Source: Irpex lacteus
Lineage: Eukaryota > Basidiomycota > Agaricomycetes > Polyporales > Irpicaceae
Direction of reading: 5' to 3'
NCBI GenBank assembly: GCA_001986395.2
Contig: MQVO02000011.1
Location: forward strand, 1,097,786-1,161,785
Length of the DNA: 64,000 nt
The translations under genes were made by a program, and so were the position numbers. Positions 1 to 11,893 of the stretch are shown piece by piece (the stretch's first letter is position 1; the number at the start of each line of letters is the position of its first letter). The notes below the pieces were generated by a model. That model was given only the letters and a program-made list of their open reading frames with translations. It was not told where the DNA came from and searched no databases.

Positions 1-241
1 CGAACTTGTCCGATGTGCAGAATCCAAGATTGACTGGGATGCTTGCACGGCCGGGGGCCAGAATGCGTTGGATCTGTTTGATGAGGGTGTGTCGAGGGGA
101 TATGCTTCGTACTTAACTTCCGAGGAGGTTGAGAAGCTCCGTTCAGCCATTATATCCCATATGCATCCTTCTCAGTTACATGTAGCGAAAGACGAGCCGT
201 TGGACATCCCCGGTGCATTCCCTCTAGACACCGAGTCCTGA
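1..241 (+). CDS. AR0: 3' end of an ankyrin family gene (partial)
   Basis: Only the last 79 codons of a family member are in the window, read from base 2 to a TGA at 239-241. They align with the end of exon 4 of AR1-AR4: the segment starting ELVRCAE, then LDLFDEGVSRG, then SAIISHM, ending PGAFPLDTES. This is the C-terminal cap after the last ankyrin repeat. The 3' flank (TGATCGCACGTATTT) also matches the flank of AR1. The rest of the gene, including the N-terminal domain, lies left of the window. Confidence 0.85.
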   Translation, partial: ELVRCAESKIDWDACTAGGQNALDLFDEGVSRGYASYLTSEEVEKLRSAIISHMHPSQLHVAKDEPLDIPGAFPLDTES

Positions 242-894
242 TCGCACGTATTTGTATTCCCATCCGGCGATGTTATGTTGCATACATATACACACCATGT
301 AGCTAGCACCCTCGATATCATAATGTGTAGAATATACCGCCACTGTAAAACTTTTCCATGTAAGATTATAGCTTCTACTCCTGAGAGCTAGAGCCGAGTT
401 CATGTTCCGTACTCGCTCTCACAATTGTCTACTGAAAAGCCTGAGTGCGCAGGTGGGTACCAGTACCCTGATGCTACACACACACCAGATGAATCATCGC
501 TGACAAAGGTTGGTCTCGTCACTCTTTCAAGTTCAACGTCCGTTAATAAATTACTCGCTTTCATAGTCGTACATAGTTTTGGAGTTGGTATATCAGACTT
601 CATCTGGGAGCCTTCGCACTTTCGAGAACGTTTCTTGTGCGGGATAGTACTAGTATTGGATGATCAAATATATTTTCTCGTCACTAACAAAATGAAGTCA
701 ACTATGGAAGGACGCTCTCTCATGGCACACATCGACTTCCATCCCTGGAAACCTCTTCACAATAGCGGGCGCGCAACGACTTAGATGAGGGGATCCTGCA
801 CATAAGATGTGCCATCCTACAACGTGCGATCAAGCCCGCATCAAAAGAAGCCTGAGGATGTCGGCGTTCCAATGAAGAGAAACCATCCCTTACT

Positions 895-1148
895 TCAATC
901 ACGTCGTGCACCCACAGCCGGCATAACCATGTCAATGATACCATCCTTGTCTTGAGAAACCGAGGCGGAGTGGCTGAAGCAATCCTGAGTGGTAGAGGTG
1001 TGACTGAGCAGTGAGCACGAGTGGGGAGGCGGAACAAGGGCTGAGGGGAGATTGACACGAGGTACATAAGTCAGTGGACGTGACGGTAAACAAGAGAACA
1101 GGCAACTCACCGAACAAAGTAGTACTAAACGCATCGTTTGAACGCCAT
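895..1148 (-). pseudogene. Remnant of the spacer minus-strand small gene (spacer 1)
   Basis: The counterpart of the 39-codon two-exon reading at 14450-14666. The start context ATGGCGTTCAA and the GTGAGTT donor are kept, and the acceptor is followed by a conserved block ending in RRD and a stop. A TAG at codon 8 of exon 1 breaks the frame. Spacer 2 has a stop at the same codon. Function is unknown. Confidence 0.35.
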
Positions 1149-1486
1149 CGTCCCGTTGCGTGGCTATCTTCCAGTGTCCATCTACCGGCGTGAGGTTACA
1201 CAAGGCGAGACGATACTCGTGAATTAGTGGACAGAGTTTTCAAATAAGATTTAGAAATGAGCCCGTGACTGTACTTACCTTGCACACGAGACAGCCAGAG
1301 AAAGCGAAAGGGGAGGGTCCATCGTTGATAGGGCTTTCAATGCACGCTGCTACGGATGGATAGCGTCAGCGGAGCGTATTAAGAGCTGCTGGATGGAGAC
1401 ATATATCGCGCACCAGTTCAATATCGAAGCGGCTCTGTGACAGGCACGGTAAACAGCTGGCCTTAGTCGTCTGAGTATCTCACATT

Positions 1487-1960
1487 TCAGGGTCTTGGGT
1501 CGTTGTTGAGCACGTTCGCGTGTAATTTAACAGCATGGAAGCTCAACGTCGTCACGATGGGCACTACACTGGCAACCTCATCCACTGTATTCGGAGTCCG
1601 ATGGGTATATGGCGACGGGGACATGCGGGGTGCGTGTTGCTTGGAGATGTTTGTGGTGAGCGAAAGTTGTCTCGGACGTCGTCCCTGAGTTAGGCGGCAG
1701 GATGAGGAGGAACAGAGAGCTGAAAAACAAGCACGTAAGGAGGAGGGTATATGCATATGAAGAGGACTCACCGACGACCCCTATGGAGAACCAGCAACAC
1801 AAATCTGTCGTCCTCGCTCTGTCAGTTAGGAGGGTATAACAGGCATAGCGCGTGAGGAATTAGTGAAATAAAATACGGAAATCCGACAGCATCGAGTGCT
1901 GTAGGCCATAGATTGCACGAATAGGTAGTCGAAGTTGCGCTCTCCGGCGTACAGTGAACT
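1487..1960 (-). pseudogene. Remnant of the spacer minus-strand two-exon reading (spacer 1)
   Basis: Homologous to the open two-exon reading at 15001-15535. The upstream exon keeps NFDYL, then CCR, then LTERGR, but has an in-frame stop before LTERGR. The GTGAGTCC donor near 1770 and the CTCAG acceptor at 1685-1689 are kept. The downstream exon ends with the same stop context as in spacer 3 (AAGACYCTGA). The two exons are out of phase here, so this copy is probably dead. Confidence 0.35.
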
Positions 1961-2690
1961 GGAAACGGCAAGGTACGAGGACTGACACCGGATCATGTCT
2001 TTGTCAGCGCATGTAATGACGTCTCAGAGGAATATTCACTCACTGAGATAGCATGGCAACAACATAATATCAACTTCTACATCAACGCATTGCACGTTAC
2101 CGATCCGTATGCTCTGCAAGGCTCGTATATGGCTGCACTATAGCTACTGCCGTAACTTGAACAGAGTGGTTGGCCAACGGCTGGCAGCGGGACTCCAGAG
2201 GGAAGAGGGCAGAGCAGCCTCATCATACGGAGTGATAGAAGTGACTGTCTTATGCCTGAGTATCGAGGGCGTTGAAACGTGCTGGAGGGTGGAAGTGAAA
2301 GGTTTCACTGGCATGAAAGTCGAGAGCCCGAGTCGTGGTTGCGCGTCGCGGTGAAGATGCCGCAATACTTACTGTGCGAAAGAGACCTAGGTTAATGCCA
2401 CGTAGAGGGGGAGAGCTTAACTAGATCAACAAATCGTTCTCAAGAGGAGGTGACAGAGAGTATATTGCGTTGTGCAGCCTCAGAATCTGGAAACGAAGGA
2501 ATCGAATGAGAGAGATGCAGAGACCACTGCGTGCAGAACCCAGATATCGACGCACCTGGCACAAGCCTCCTTCGACTGATCACGGAACATCCCAGTACAT
2601 CGAATCCAGTTTCTCCTAGGCGTTCACGATGGTGGTAGGTGCCTCCGCAGGCGCACAGATGTCGAGGTCGAACGTTGAGACCTTGAGGGC

Positions 2691-4328
2691 GTGAAGAGAT
2701 CATGCGTGGGGAACAAGGATGCACGACCTGAGAATCAGGCGCCCCTGCGCACTCTCTTCCACGACTTCGGCGATCTACTCTTCGATCCATGCTTTTTCTC
2801 GTCCGCTCTCTGTTTCCAGCTACACAAGGTGACTCATAGAAGGCATCGGTGGCCAATGACCGCTCATTTCTAGCGTGACTCAGCCTATCTAGGCTCTCTT
2901 GTTTCGACAGATGTCGCATCCGACTTCAAGCTCCAAGCACTCTTTAGGCTGCCGTATAGGCCTGACGACCTCCAGTATGTGATTGATACTCTCTGGCGCA
3001 TACTCACTGGCCCAAGGCATGCGTCGCATACCTACAATGTGTGCCCCACTCAGATTCTCTGCCTTCCACCGCTGCTGCACTCAGCGTTCGCCCAGTCTGT
3101 TTCTACGTAGTCGCACAGGAGTACAAGGCCCTTAGTAAGCTGGAGGATTCGTTTTCCCTGACAGCATTTCCATCGATTACACCGATTCTGGAGGCCAAAG
3201 ATAGACTCTTGAGTGGTCGAGGTGAGTTGTCCTCCGCCCTTTTCATGTGTCTCTGCAGCCTCACAGCACGGTCACTCCCAGCCCTTGCAGAGACCATCAT
3301 TCCAATCGATAAGTATCCTGTCTCTCGTCGATTTAAATAACGCTGCTCGCCGTGATCGGCTGCATCGACACGCCTTTTGGATGTCCACCCCATGTACGGT
3401 TAGCGTCCGAGGAAGCCTTGCCTTGTAGCTATGGATGTCATTCCGTCAACATCTGGCAATAGGTGAGTTCATTCTTTTGCTGCTTTGAGGGTGGTGGCCG
3501 GCTTTCTTTTCGTCAGTCACGCTACGGAAGGTTGCGCCCCACGCAACTAATAGGTTGATCTTTTGCTTGCACGGGGTACGTCGCCTTGTTCTCCTATCTG
3601 GAATGCGCTCAACCTTGCATTTGTTCGCTCTCGAATATTGATAGTTACCATCTAATTGCACTCCACCGTCCACGCGCGGGTCTCAAGAGGTGCTTATTCG
3701 AATCGAGTATTGCATAAATACATCGATGGTTGTGTGAGTAGCCGGATATACCTGTAATTATGATGTAGGCGTGAATGAAGTCGTGTCATACAATGTTGCC
3801 TTATACTCTCTGCAGCACAGGAAGACGGCATATCAGGGGACACTATATGTAGGGTTCAGCGACGGAATCATGAATCCTGATACAAGACACCAAGCGGTGC
3901 TGGGGCACGAATCAGTGACGGGAGCCGCATACGAGAGAAGCCGGTACGTACCGCTCGATAGCTGCGCGAGACAGCCACGTATTTGCGATGTGTGCTACTC
4001 TCAACTTCTTCGATTCCAGTGTATGTGATCACTTCGTGTTGCGACCGGGCGTCAGGCTAGTAACAGGTATGTTGCAACTCCTTTCACGAAACCCCAATGC
4101 TGATCTGGAATATCCTTCCAAAGTCACTTCAACTCTTTTAGGAACATGGATAGGCTTCCACCGCCGCTTTTCTCGCACGGCCGTTGGATGCGTCTTCCTA
4201 CGCGACTATTGGGTGATGCTTTGTTCACAATATGTGCGTCGTCTCTCCTTACTATAACTAAGCTGACTTTCGCTCTCACTCGCTTTCATAAAGTTCCCAA
4301 GCTTGCCATGTATCCCTTCCATAGCTGA
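2691..4328 (+). pseudogene. Remnants of a plus-strand intron-containing gene (spacer 1)
   Basis: Several short blocks recur in spacers 3 and 4 in the same order and frame: LRTLFHDFGDLLFDP near 2750, CFYVVAQEYKALSKL near 3090, MDVIPSTSGNR near 3432 followed by a GTGAGT donor, and MDRLPPPLF..MRLPTRLLGDALFTI near 4147. Spacer 4 preserves the last block as a clean 84-nt exon (23607-23690). Here that exon has gained one base after its acceptor, so it is out of frame. I do not recognise the protein. Confidence 0.35.
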
Positions 4329-4640
4329 GGCCTGGGTCTTCAAATGCTCCGGCAAATAATCGATAAAGCGTCCCGTAAATGCATCACAGACCGCTCCGAG
4401 TCCGGTACAGTACTGGATATATCGTCTAATTTACTAGGCAGCAGTGATGTGGGTACAACTTGGAATACATTGATCTCAGGCTTGGTCTATCCTGTGTGCG
4501 TCACTGCGGGAACTACGGGGCACATCGAATGCGGCAGATAGATGTGCTCATAATGAAGACAAAGTGCACCAAAACATCGAGGAACCGGGAATCACACACA
4601 CGAGGAGACGGTGTGTATGATCGATTGAGCAGTGCGAGAT

Positions 4641-5306
4641 TACTCCATTCCTTTACGCATGTCGGCTTCACTTAGAAAATTTGTCTAATCGGCTTCATTT
4701 GCCCTACAAATCGTTTGTGACGATCGGTTTCCGGTTCTATCCCATTTCATTCTGTCTTACCTTGCTTTCAAATCGTTTTCCCCGATATTTTCCCGCTCCC
4801 CTCCGTCTATTGTAGGGCCCGCTTTGGAATAAATCAGCATGGGCTGTTGGGGGAGTTTTTTCAGGCCCCGACGAATACTCGATCGTGGAATTTCCCCTGC
4901 CTGCTTTATTCTTCCCGTCTCGCATGCCATGCTTCTGGGGTCCTCGCCCCACTTCCCATTGTGGTTTTCGCCATATTGTCTTTAGCTCTCCCACATCCTG
5001 TCCCTTCTTCATGTAGTGTGCCTGCACCTAGCTGCATCGTACTCTTACTCATCCTTTCATGGCTCTTCCACCGTGAATTGAATATTGACTGATCTCTCGG
5101 TCGTCGGGACCCCAGACCACTCCCCGTGCGCTTATCTCCCTTCGCTTCAAGTTCATTGCCGTACTGTTTTTTTCACTACTGTATGTATCGTTCTCTCCTC
5201 CGGCATTGCACTACACTCTCACTCTACACTGAAACTTCTTTCTAACTTCTCTATAACCTACTTTCACGAGACTTCGCGGGCCGAAGCGAAGCGCGGCTAC
5301 CCTTGT
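4641..5306. mobile_element. 666 bp insertion private to spacer 1
   Basis: Spacer 3 reads GCGAGAT directly into ACGAGCG at about 18150. In spacer 1 the same two flanks are separated by 666 bp of unrelated, pyrimidine-rich sequence. I see no terminal repeats, no clear target-site duplication and no coding potential. It could be a degraded solo LTR or MITE, or ancestral sequence deleted from the other spacers. Confidence 0.4.
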
Positions 5307-5758
5307 ACGAGCATTAAGGGAATACTGTGTGCGTTCACGCTTTATACCATGCTTCATTGTCGTAGCTCACCAGCTCATGCTCATCACGACGTTTCCTCAA
5401 CTGACCACAGAGCAAGAAGTATTAACGTCCACGAGTTTTTTTCCTACCGCTGCGCTCTGTTCACAGCGCTCGCCTTGACAGAACTAACGCTGTCCAGAAG
5501 AGTCTCATTGACAACCTGTGGGAGAATGCCCTCGTCACGCGTGCATGCAGGTGCGCTACGAGACACAGCACCTATCCACGACCTCTTTAATTTCCGACGC
5601 CTTGCTTTTCCAGGTCGCCTGTACATCGATCGATGGTACATTGACGCTGCACCGCATCCGAGTACACGAGCATGCATATAGCTACTCTATCGAGGACGGG
5701 CTGCCCACGGCTCCCCCGCAACCTTCGCCTCTGCCTACATCCCCTCATCCACGACACT
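5307..5758 (+). promoter_or_regulatory. Conserved 5' flank of AR1
   Basis: About 450 bp upstream of the AR1 start codon are nearly identical to the flanks of AR3 (18153-18605) and largely conserved before AR4 (about 24270-24567). Weaker conservation is seen before AR2 (about 11560-11893) and AR5 (about 37690-37993). Such conservation outside coding sequence suggests promoter and 5' UTR that were duplicated with the gene. A recognisable shared element is CGCATCCGAGTACACGAGC at about 5655. No defined TATA box was identified. Confidence 0.5.
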
Positions 5759-7734
5759 ATGGATCCAGCGAGCGCCATCATCGGCATCGTTTCATTCGGG
5801 TTAACCGTCTTCAAAGAGATAAACGAGATTCGCAAGGACTTCAAGGACGCACCTGAGCAAGTGCGAGCTCTGCAGGACGAATGCATCGGAATCGAGATAC
5901 TGTTGGACACGCTGAGTGCTGTCCCGCCTCAGGCCGTCCCCAAATCCCCGAGGACTGTTGCATACCTGACTCGCCTATCCGACAAAGCGCGTGGTCGTCT
6001 CGAAGAAGTGCGGGAAATGACTAAGAAGATCACATCGCGAGCAAACCTCGATAAAGTAACTTTCGGGAAATGGTTCATGAAGAGGGGTGACTTGAAGGAA
6101 ATGTCACAGAAGCTGAAGGATGTGAGGGAGACACTGGAGTTGATGCTGCACTGTATTAACCAGTGAGTCACTCTGGTACATACTTCGTCAATGAACTGAA
6201 AGCCGTTGCAGAAACTCGCTGCAGTTGCTTATTGCAGTGAAAATCGATAGCGTTGATCGTCGAGTAGGAGTCAAATCTGCTGTGTTCCCCCAGGAGACGA
6301 CAGCTCCGATGTCTACTTATTGTTCTCGACGCCATGGCCCTTTACAATGTCCATCCAACTGTACATGTCGCTGCCACGCTCGCCCCCTCTCCCCCCTCAT
6401 CCCACAATCGCTGACACCCTATGTTGGCCAGCTGTTTATGTCGAAACAGCTACTCCATCCCGCTTTCACACCTTGGAACTGCTGCAACATCGAAACTTGC
6501 CGCGGTACATACCTGAAGCCCGCAAAAGTAGCATATACCCTTCCTCCTTGGTCACTCTTTTATGGCTCGTTTCATGCCTCGTCATCCAAACGAGTTCATT
6601 TCTCGATAAACGCATACAGGACGGTTCCGTACTCTTCCCCCATCATTCAAGCAATCGGTTCCGCGGATGTACACAAAGTGCGTGATCTGTTCGCAAAACA
6701 GCAAGCCTCCATTTGGGATGTGGACCTTATGAGCACCTCTATTCTTGCGGTAAGCAGTCACTGGCACCCGTCTCCTGTCCGTCTGGTTGAATATCATCAC
6801 TCAATACCAATATCTTAGCATGCCTGTGAACAATGGCAAAACTACCCCACCGAAGATGGGCTCGAGATTGTCCGCTTCCTGGTAGAGGCAGGTGCAGACG
6901 CACTTCTTTACGCAGAGTCTGTTGAGCAGTACCCGTTCGTTTTTCTAAATCTCGAACGACTGACACCGGTGTGCTTGTAGAACAGAAACAAGGGTCTCAG
7001 CCCACGATATACTTGCCTTAGGCCTCTTTGCGCACCTCCTAGGTGAACCCGACCCAGGGCAATCCTTCACGGCGTCCATCCAATCGAACTCAGCCGCAAT
7101 CAATGTTTTCCGTTCCATCTTCAACATCGACGCCTTGGATGCACTCCAGGACATCCTATCTCACCGTTATGGGCACTCGGACGAAGACGCTCTACGATTA
7201 TTAACATCCTTCGATACCACCGGATACGCTGTGGCCCGGTCTTCTGTGTTCGACGCCATCCGGTATACTCCCTTAGAGTATGCAGCCCGACTCTCGCCTT
7301 CAAGTGTGGAGTCGTTGCTAGCAGAAGGTGCCGATGCCGCAGCAGAGCCCACTCTAGCTTATGCCGTCAGCAATGGGAAAGCCATCTTGATTAGATTACT
7401 CCTTGACAATGGCGCAGATGTGAACATGAAGGACAGTTTGGGGCGAACAGCCCTGCATTGGGCTTGCGACTGGTGCCACTACAACACTTTCTTTGAACTT
7501 GTACGGTGTGCAGAAGACGAGATTGACTGGAACGCTCGTACGCCGGAAGGACAGAATGCGCTGGATATGTTTGATGAGGGTGTGTCGAGAGGACATGCTT
7601 CGCCCTTGACTTCCGCGCATGTCGATGAGTTTCGTTCTACTCTAGTATCTCATATGGACCCTTCTCAGTTACGAGTAGTCGAAGACGAGCCCTTACATAT
7701 GCCGGGTGCATTTTCTCTAGATACCGAATCCTGA
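5759..7734 (+). CDS. AR1: STAND-N-like domain, Cys-rich block, ankyrin protein (597 aa)
   Basis: The exons are 5759-6162, 6212-6749, 6819-6916 and 6981-7734 (1794 nt, phases agree). Residues 1-134 begin MDPASAIIGIVSFG and form a helical domain like the fungal STAND N-terminal (PigL_N) family. Residues about 172-195 are Cys-rich (C-x7-C-x3-C-x-C-x-C-H). A block with SPIIQAI and VRDLFAKQQASIWDV follows at about 280-308. Ankyrin-type repeats run from about 328 to the end (EIVRFLVEAGAD; SVESLLAEGAD; NGADVNMKDS..GRTALHWAC). There is no NACHT or NB-ARC domain. In known fungal relatives such N domains signal and the repeats bind ligand; a role in self/non-self sensing is inference. An in-frame ATG at 5672 was not used because all copies share the MDPASA start. 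Confidence 0.85.
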
Positions 7735-8419
7735 TCGCACGTATTTCAAGTTGTATTCCCATACGACGACGTTATGTTGTATACAAAGACACACCATGTA
7801 GCTAGCACCCTCGATATCATAATATGTAGATTATACGATCGCTGTAGGACTTTTCGACGGAGCATACTATTAGTAACTGTGACCATTCACTTTACCTGGG
7901 ATCTCGAGCCGACCGTTTGAAATGGGTTCACTTTCTGCACTCACTCACACAATCGTCTACTATTAAGTACGCCTAAGTGTGTTGGTGGGTATCTGTATCC
8001 TGATGCCACATACATCATCCGATGAATCATTGCTAGCGAATTCTTATCCTGTCACTGTTTCAACGTCCTTTGATGACTTAATGGTCTGTCGTCCGTGTGT
8101 CAGACTTTACCTCGGAGCCTAGCAGTACTTTCGAAAACGAGTCTCTTTCGAAAAATTGGGCAATCAAATATATTTCCTCATCTCTGAAAACAGAGACCGG
8201 CGACTCAAGTATGCAAGGACGCCTTCTCATGGCACGTATTGACTTCCGTACCCGCACACCTACGCGGTGGCCAACATGCAGCCACGCGTACAGAATGAAT
8301 GTACGCGCAAAATGCATCTACTGTGATGATACCTATAACAGACGAGTACACTCGTACCAAAGGAAGGATGTCAGCGTTACAATGGAGAGAAATCAACCCT
8401 GACTTCAGTCACGTCGTAC

Positions 8420-8642
8420 ATACACATCCTCCATAGCGATGACACTGTCCTTGTCTTGAGAAACCGAGGCGGTCAGACTAGCTGAAGCAATCCTGAGTGG
8501 TAGAGATGTGATCTAGCATGAGTGAAGAAGCAGAACAGGGGATGAGGGGAGATTGACACGAGGCACCTACGTCAGTGTATTTAGCCGCAAACGATAGAAT
8601 GAGTAGCTCACAGGACAACTAAATACGTCGTTTGAACGCCAT
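8420..8642 (-). pseudogene. Remnant of the spacer minus-strand small gene (spacer 2)
   Basis: The start context ATGGCGTTCAA at 8642 is followed by a TAG at codon 8, as in spacer 1. The donor is changed to GTGAGC. The downstream block (ASVSQDKDSVIAM, ending RRD and a stop) is recognisable but carries a 4 nt insertion relative to spacer 1. Confidence 0.3.
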
Positions 8643-9000
8643 TGCCTTGCGCTGCTATCTTTCAGCGTCCAGCTTCCAGCTTCCAGCGTGAGGTTACAAA
8701 GGGAAAGACTAGACTGGTTATGCAGTGGACGGATTTTTCGAACACGATTTAGAGATAGGCCCGCTTTTGGTACAGACTGTACGCTGCACCCGAGACAGCC
8801 AGAGAAAGCGAGAGAGTAGGATCCATCGTTGATAGGGCCCTCAATGCACGCTACTACAGATGAATAGCGTCAGCGGAGCGTATTAAGAGCTACTGGATGG
8901 AGAAACGTATCACGTACCGGTTCAGTCTCGAAGCGGCTCCGTAACAGGCACAGTACAAATCTCGCCCTAGGCGTCCGAGCCGTCTGCATTTCAGAGTCTT

Positions 9001-9599
9001 ACGTCTATATTGAGGACGTTTGCGGGGATTGCAAGGTCGGTGTCGTCGCAATGGGCACCGCACTAGTGGCCTTATTCACTGTAGGTAGAGCCCGAGGAGA
9101 ATACGATGGAGAGGACTCGGACATTGGGGGTGCGTGTTCCTCGGAGACGTTTGTGCTGAGCTGAGTGCGTGATACGAAGAAGGTCGAAACACGAGCCTGG
9201 GACCCGTCTCGCGACAGTCTGCAGCAAAAATCGACGTTAAGAGAGGGCGGAACGCAGAGCTAAAAACACCCACACAATGAATAGAGAGAGTGCTTCCGAA
9301 GAGGACTCGCTGACGGCCTCCGAGGTAGAACCAACAACAACACGAATCCGTCGTCCTCGTTCAGTCAGTCCGGAGGGTGCACCAGGCGTAGCGCGTGGGG
9401 TATTGGTGAAACCAAATGAGGCAACCCGACAACATTGAGTGCTACAGACCATAGGGTACACGGGTACTAGGTAGTCGAAGTTTTGTGTTCCAGTGTGGAA
9501 TGGATCTGAAGACGGTAACAGTGGGTCACAACGACTACTTAGACGGGACCATGTCTTGGTCAGCGCATGCATTGATGTCTCAGAGTGATAATGACTCAC
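9001..9599 (-). pseudogene. Remnant of the spacer minus-strand two-exon reading (spacer 2)
   Basis: The upstream exon is open and matches spacer 3 closely (NFDYLVPVYPMVCSTQCC, then GFTN, then SGLTERGRRIR). The donor that is GTGAGTCC in spacers 1, 3 and 4 is GCGAGTCC here. The downstream exon has a premature stop shortly before the conserved end. It is probably a decayed copy. Function is unknown. Confidence 0.35.
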
Positions 9600-10169
9600 T
9601 GAGATAGCCTGATAACAGCATAATAACAGCCTCTACATCAACGTATTGCACGTTACCGATCCGTACCGTTTGCAAGCTTCGTATCTGACACTGTACCTTG
9701 AACAATCCCGTGGTAGGGCAAGCGGGGCTCCAGAGGAAGAGGGCAAGGTGGCCTCATCATACGGAGTGATAGAAGTGACTGTTTCATTCCTGAGTATCGA
9801 GGGCAATGAGGCATGCTGGAGGGCGGAAGTGGAAGGTTTGACAAACATGAAAGTCGAGAGCCTCAGTCACGGTTGCATGTCGCGGTGCGGATACGGCGAT
9901 ACTTAAGTACTGTGGGACAGAGAGCTAGGTTAAGGACACATAGAGGGGAGAAACCGACTAGATCACCGAATCGTCCAAGGTGGTGACAGATAGGATGTGG
10001 TCTTCTTGGATAATTTGGAGATGCAAGCCGGGGGGATCGAATGAGAGAATGCAGAGATTCGAGAACACTGCGTGCAAACATCGACGTACCTAGCACAAGC
10101 CTTCTTCGACCGACGATCCAATATCCAAACACTTCAGATCCTGTCTCTCCGAGATGTACATTGTCGTGG

Positions 10170-11050
10170 TAAGTGCCTCCGAGGACGAAAGGATGTCGAG
10201 GACGAACGTTGAGGCTCAAGGTCGTGAAGAGATCAGGCGTGGGAAACGAGGGAACACGACCTGACAGGCGCCCCTGCTCACAACCGCTATCTCTCTCTCT
10301 GCCACCACCTGGCCGATCTACTCGTCAGTTCCCAGCCGACGACGATGGTATATTGATGATATATGTCACGAAATATGACTACTTTTTTGCTTAATCCAGC
10401 TGCCCAGGGCTGCCCATTTTGACAGACGCGACGTCCCATCTCAACCCTGAAGCACTCCACGTTGCCTCCAAACACGTCTTCTACCAAATCGAAAGACTTT
10501 TAAGGTCGATCTTCTGCCTCTCTCTCCTGTTGCTCAGGTCCCGTATGTCTTCAAGATCGGTGCTGTGATCGTTTAGGAGTACGATAGCTCATGACAAACA
10601 ATACACGCCTGCTTCTCTTGTATGGGAACGGTAAAGATCAGCCTTGGAGGTGAGTTATCCTCGATTTACCGTTGATATGTAGCCCTGCTCCTCTCACCTT
10701 CGTGTACCTCCATTCAAGTTTGCTCACCCCTACCCCAATTCTACACGCACGAGCTACAAAATAATCTGGATTACAGATACCGCCGCCATCGACTCAAGTC
10801 CCACAGTGCACGTCTACAACATAATGCTTGTTGGACGACATTTACCCTTGTAGACGTCTTCCAAGGAGCATTGTGCTATGGCCATGTACATCATTCCGTC
10901 GCGCTCTGGTAACAAGTATACCGCAACTTCTTCTGTGTCACTTCGATTCTAACCTGGAATTCTCACTACATCAGGTACGTCCCTTCGAGGACACGGATGA
11001 GCTTCTCCCCGCGTAAGTATCTGGACGATGTTCTGTTTACCATAAGTACG
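10170..11050 (+). pseudogene. Remnants of the spacer plus-strand gene (spacer 2)
   Basis: Diverged equivalents of the blocks in spacers 1 and 3: a GGTGAGTT donor near 10650, the ATGTACATCATTCCGTC block near 10885 and the DTDELLPA block near 10992. The reading frames are interrupted. The order is the same as in the other spacers, which supports a common multi-exon ancestor. Confidence 0.3.
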
Positions 11051-11893
11051 TCGCCTCGGCTTCTTGCTGGAATGAAGCTCGTCCTCGTGCCCCTTGACTC
11101 TGGGGCATCCAGCTTCTACCTGTGCGTCGCTCCAGAGCTTAGACATGGGCCTTCAGAAGTGCTGTTGAGTACTCGATAAAGCTGGAAACGCAATACGTCT
11201 TGCTTTGCCGGTAGTCCGATTTGCTGCACTAACAGGATAACATGTAGCTCGAATGTGTTCTTCTTTTTTTCTTGCACGCATTCGACGGACCTCCTTATGA
11301 GGTGAGTGAACTAAACACATCCAAGCATCCGTAAATTAGAATCATACGCATACGCAGGCATGTTATCGAGTACTTAGCTGCGCGATACACAGCATGCACG
11401 TAGAGAAGACATCATGCCGCTTCACTCGTCTTCTAGATAGTCCTGTTGTAAGTGAACCACGCTTTACTCTTGCAGCTCGTTGGCTCATCTCGATCGCAAG
11501 GTCTTCTTCACAAACCTCAGGACGGACACTCAATGTTCGCGAATCGCTTCCACTGTGGCGAGATACACATGAGGAAAGGGCGTGGTCTACAGCGCCAACT
11601 CTGACAGAATTATCGCGCAAGAAGGCTCTCCTTGACATTCTGTGGGAGGACGCTCTCGGAACGCGTTCACGGTTTCCTTCCATACACAGCGTTCACGCAC
11701 GGCCCCTTTCATTTCCGATAACCTTCTTCTTCGTGTCCCTTGTACATCGATTGATGGTGCGCCCTCTGCATCGCATCCGAGTACACGAGCTGATGTCTTC
11801 CTGTACATATAGCTACTCGATCGAGGACGGGCCTCCCCGTAATTCCCCCGCCGCAACCTTCACCTCTGACCAAGCCTCGTCGTCTGCGTCGTT

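Larger units (their letters stand above)
242..5758. repeat. Spacer 1 of the AR array (tandem segmental duplication)
   Basis: This spacer separates AR0 from AR1. Bases 242-3000 are similar to 7735-10400 and 13870-16450; bases 3700-4640 are nearly identical to 17210-18150; bases 5307-5758 are nearly identical to 18153-18605. It contains decayed coding pieces, listed separately, and one private insertion. Bases 242-400 are the conserved 3' flank of the AR gene. I see no intact gene in it. Confidence 0.75.
7735..11893. repeat. Spacer 2 of the AR array
   Basis: A 4.2 kb spacer homologous to spacers 1 and 3 along most of its length but lacking the 3.7-4.6 kb segment that those two share. It begins with the conserved AR 3' flank (TGATCGCACGTATTT). 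Its minus-strand and plus-strand coding remnants are more damaged than those in spacer 3. No intact gene was recognised. Confidence 0.7.

Noticed and set aside
5672..5758. Upstream in-frame ATG that would lengthen AR1 (same in AR3 and AR4)
   Set aside because: It would add 29 residues, but AR2, AR5 and AR6 lack this extension and all family members share the MDPASAIIGIVSFG start.
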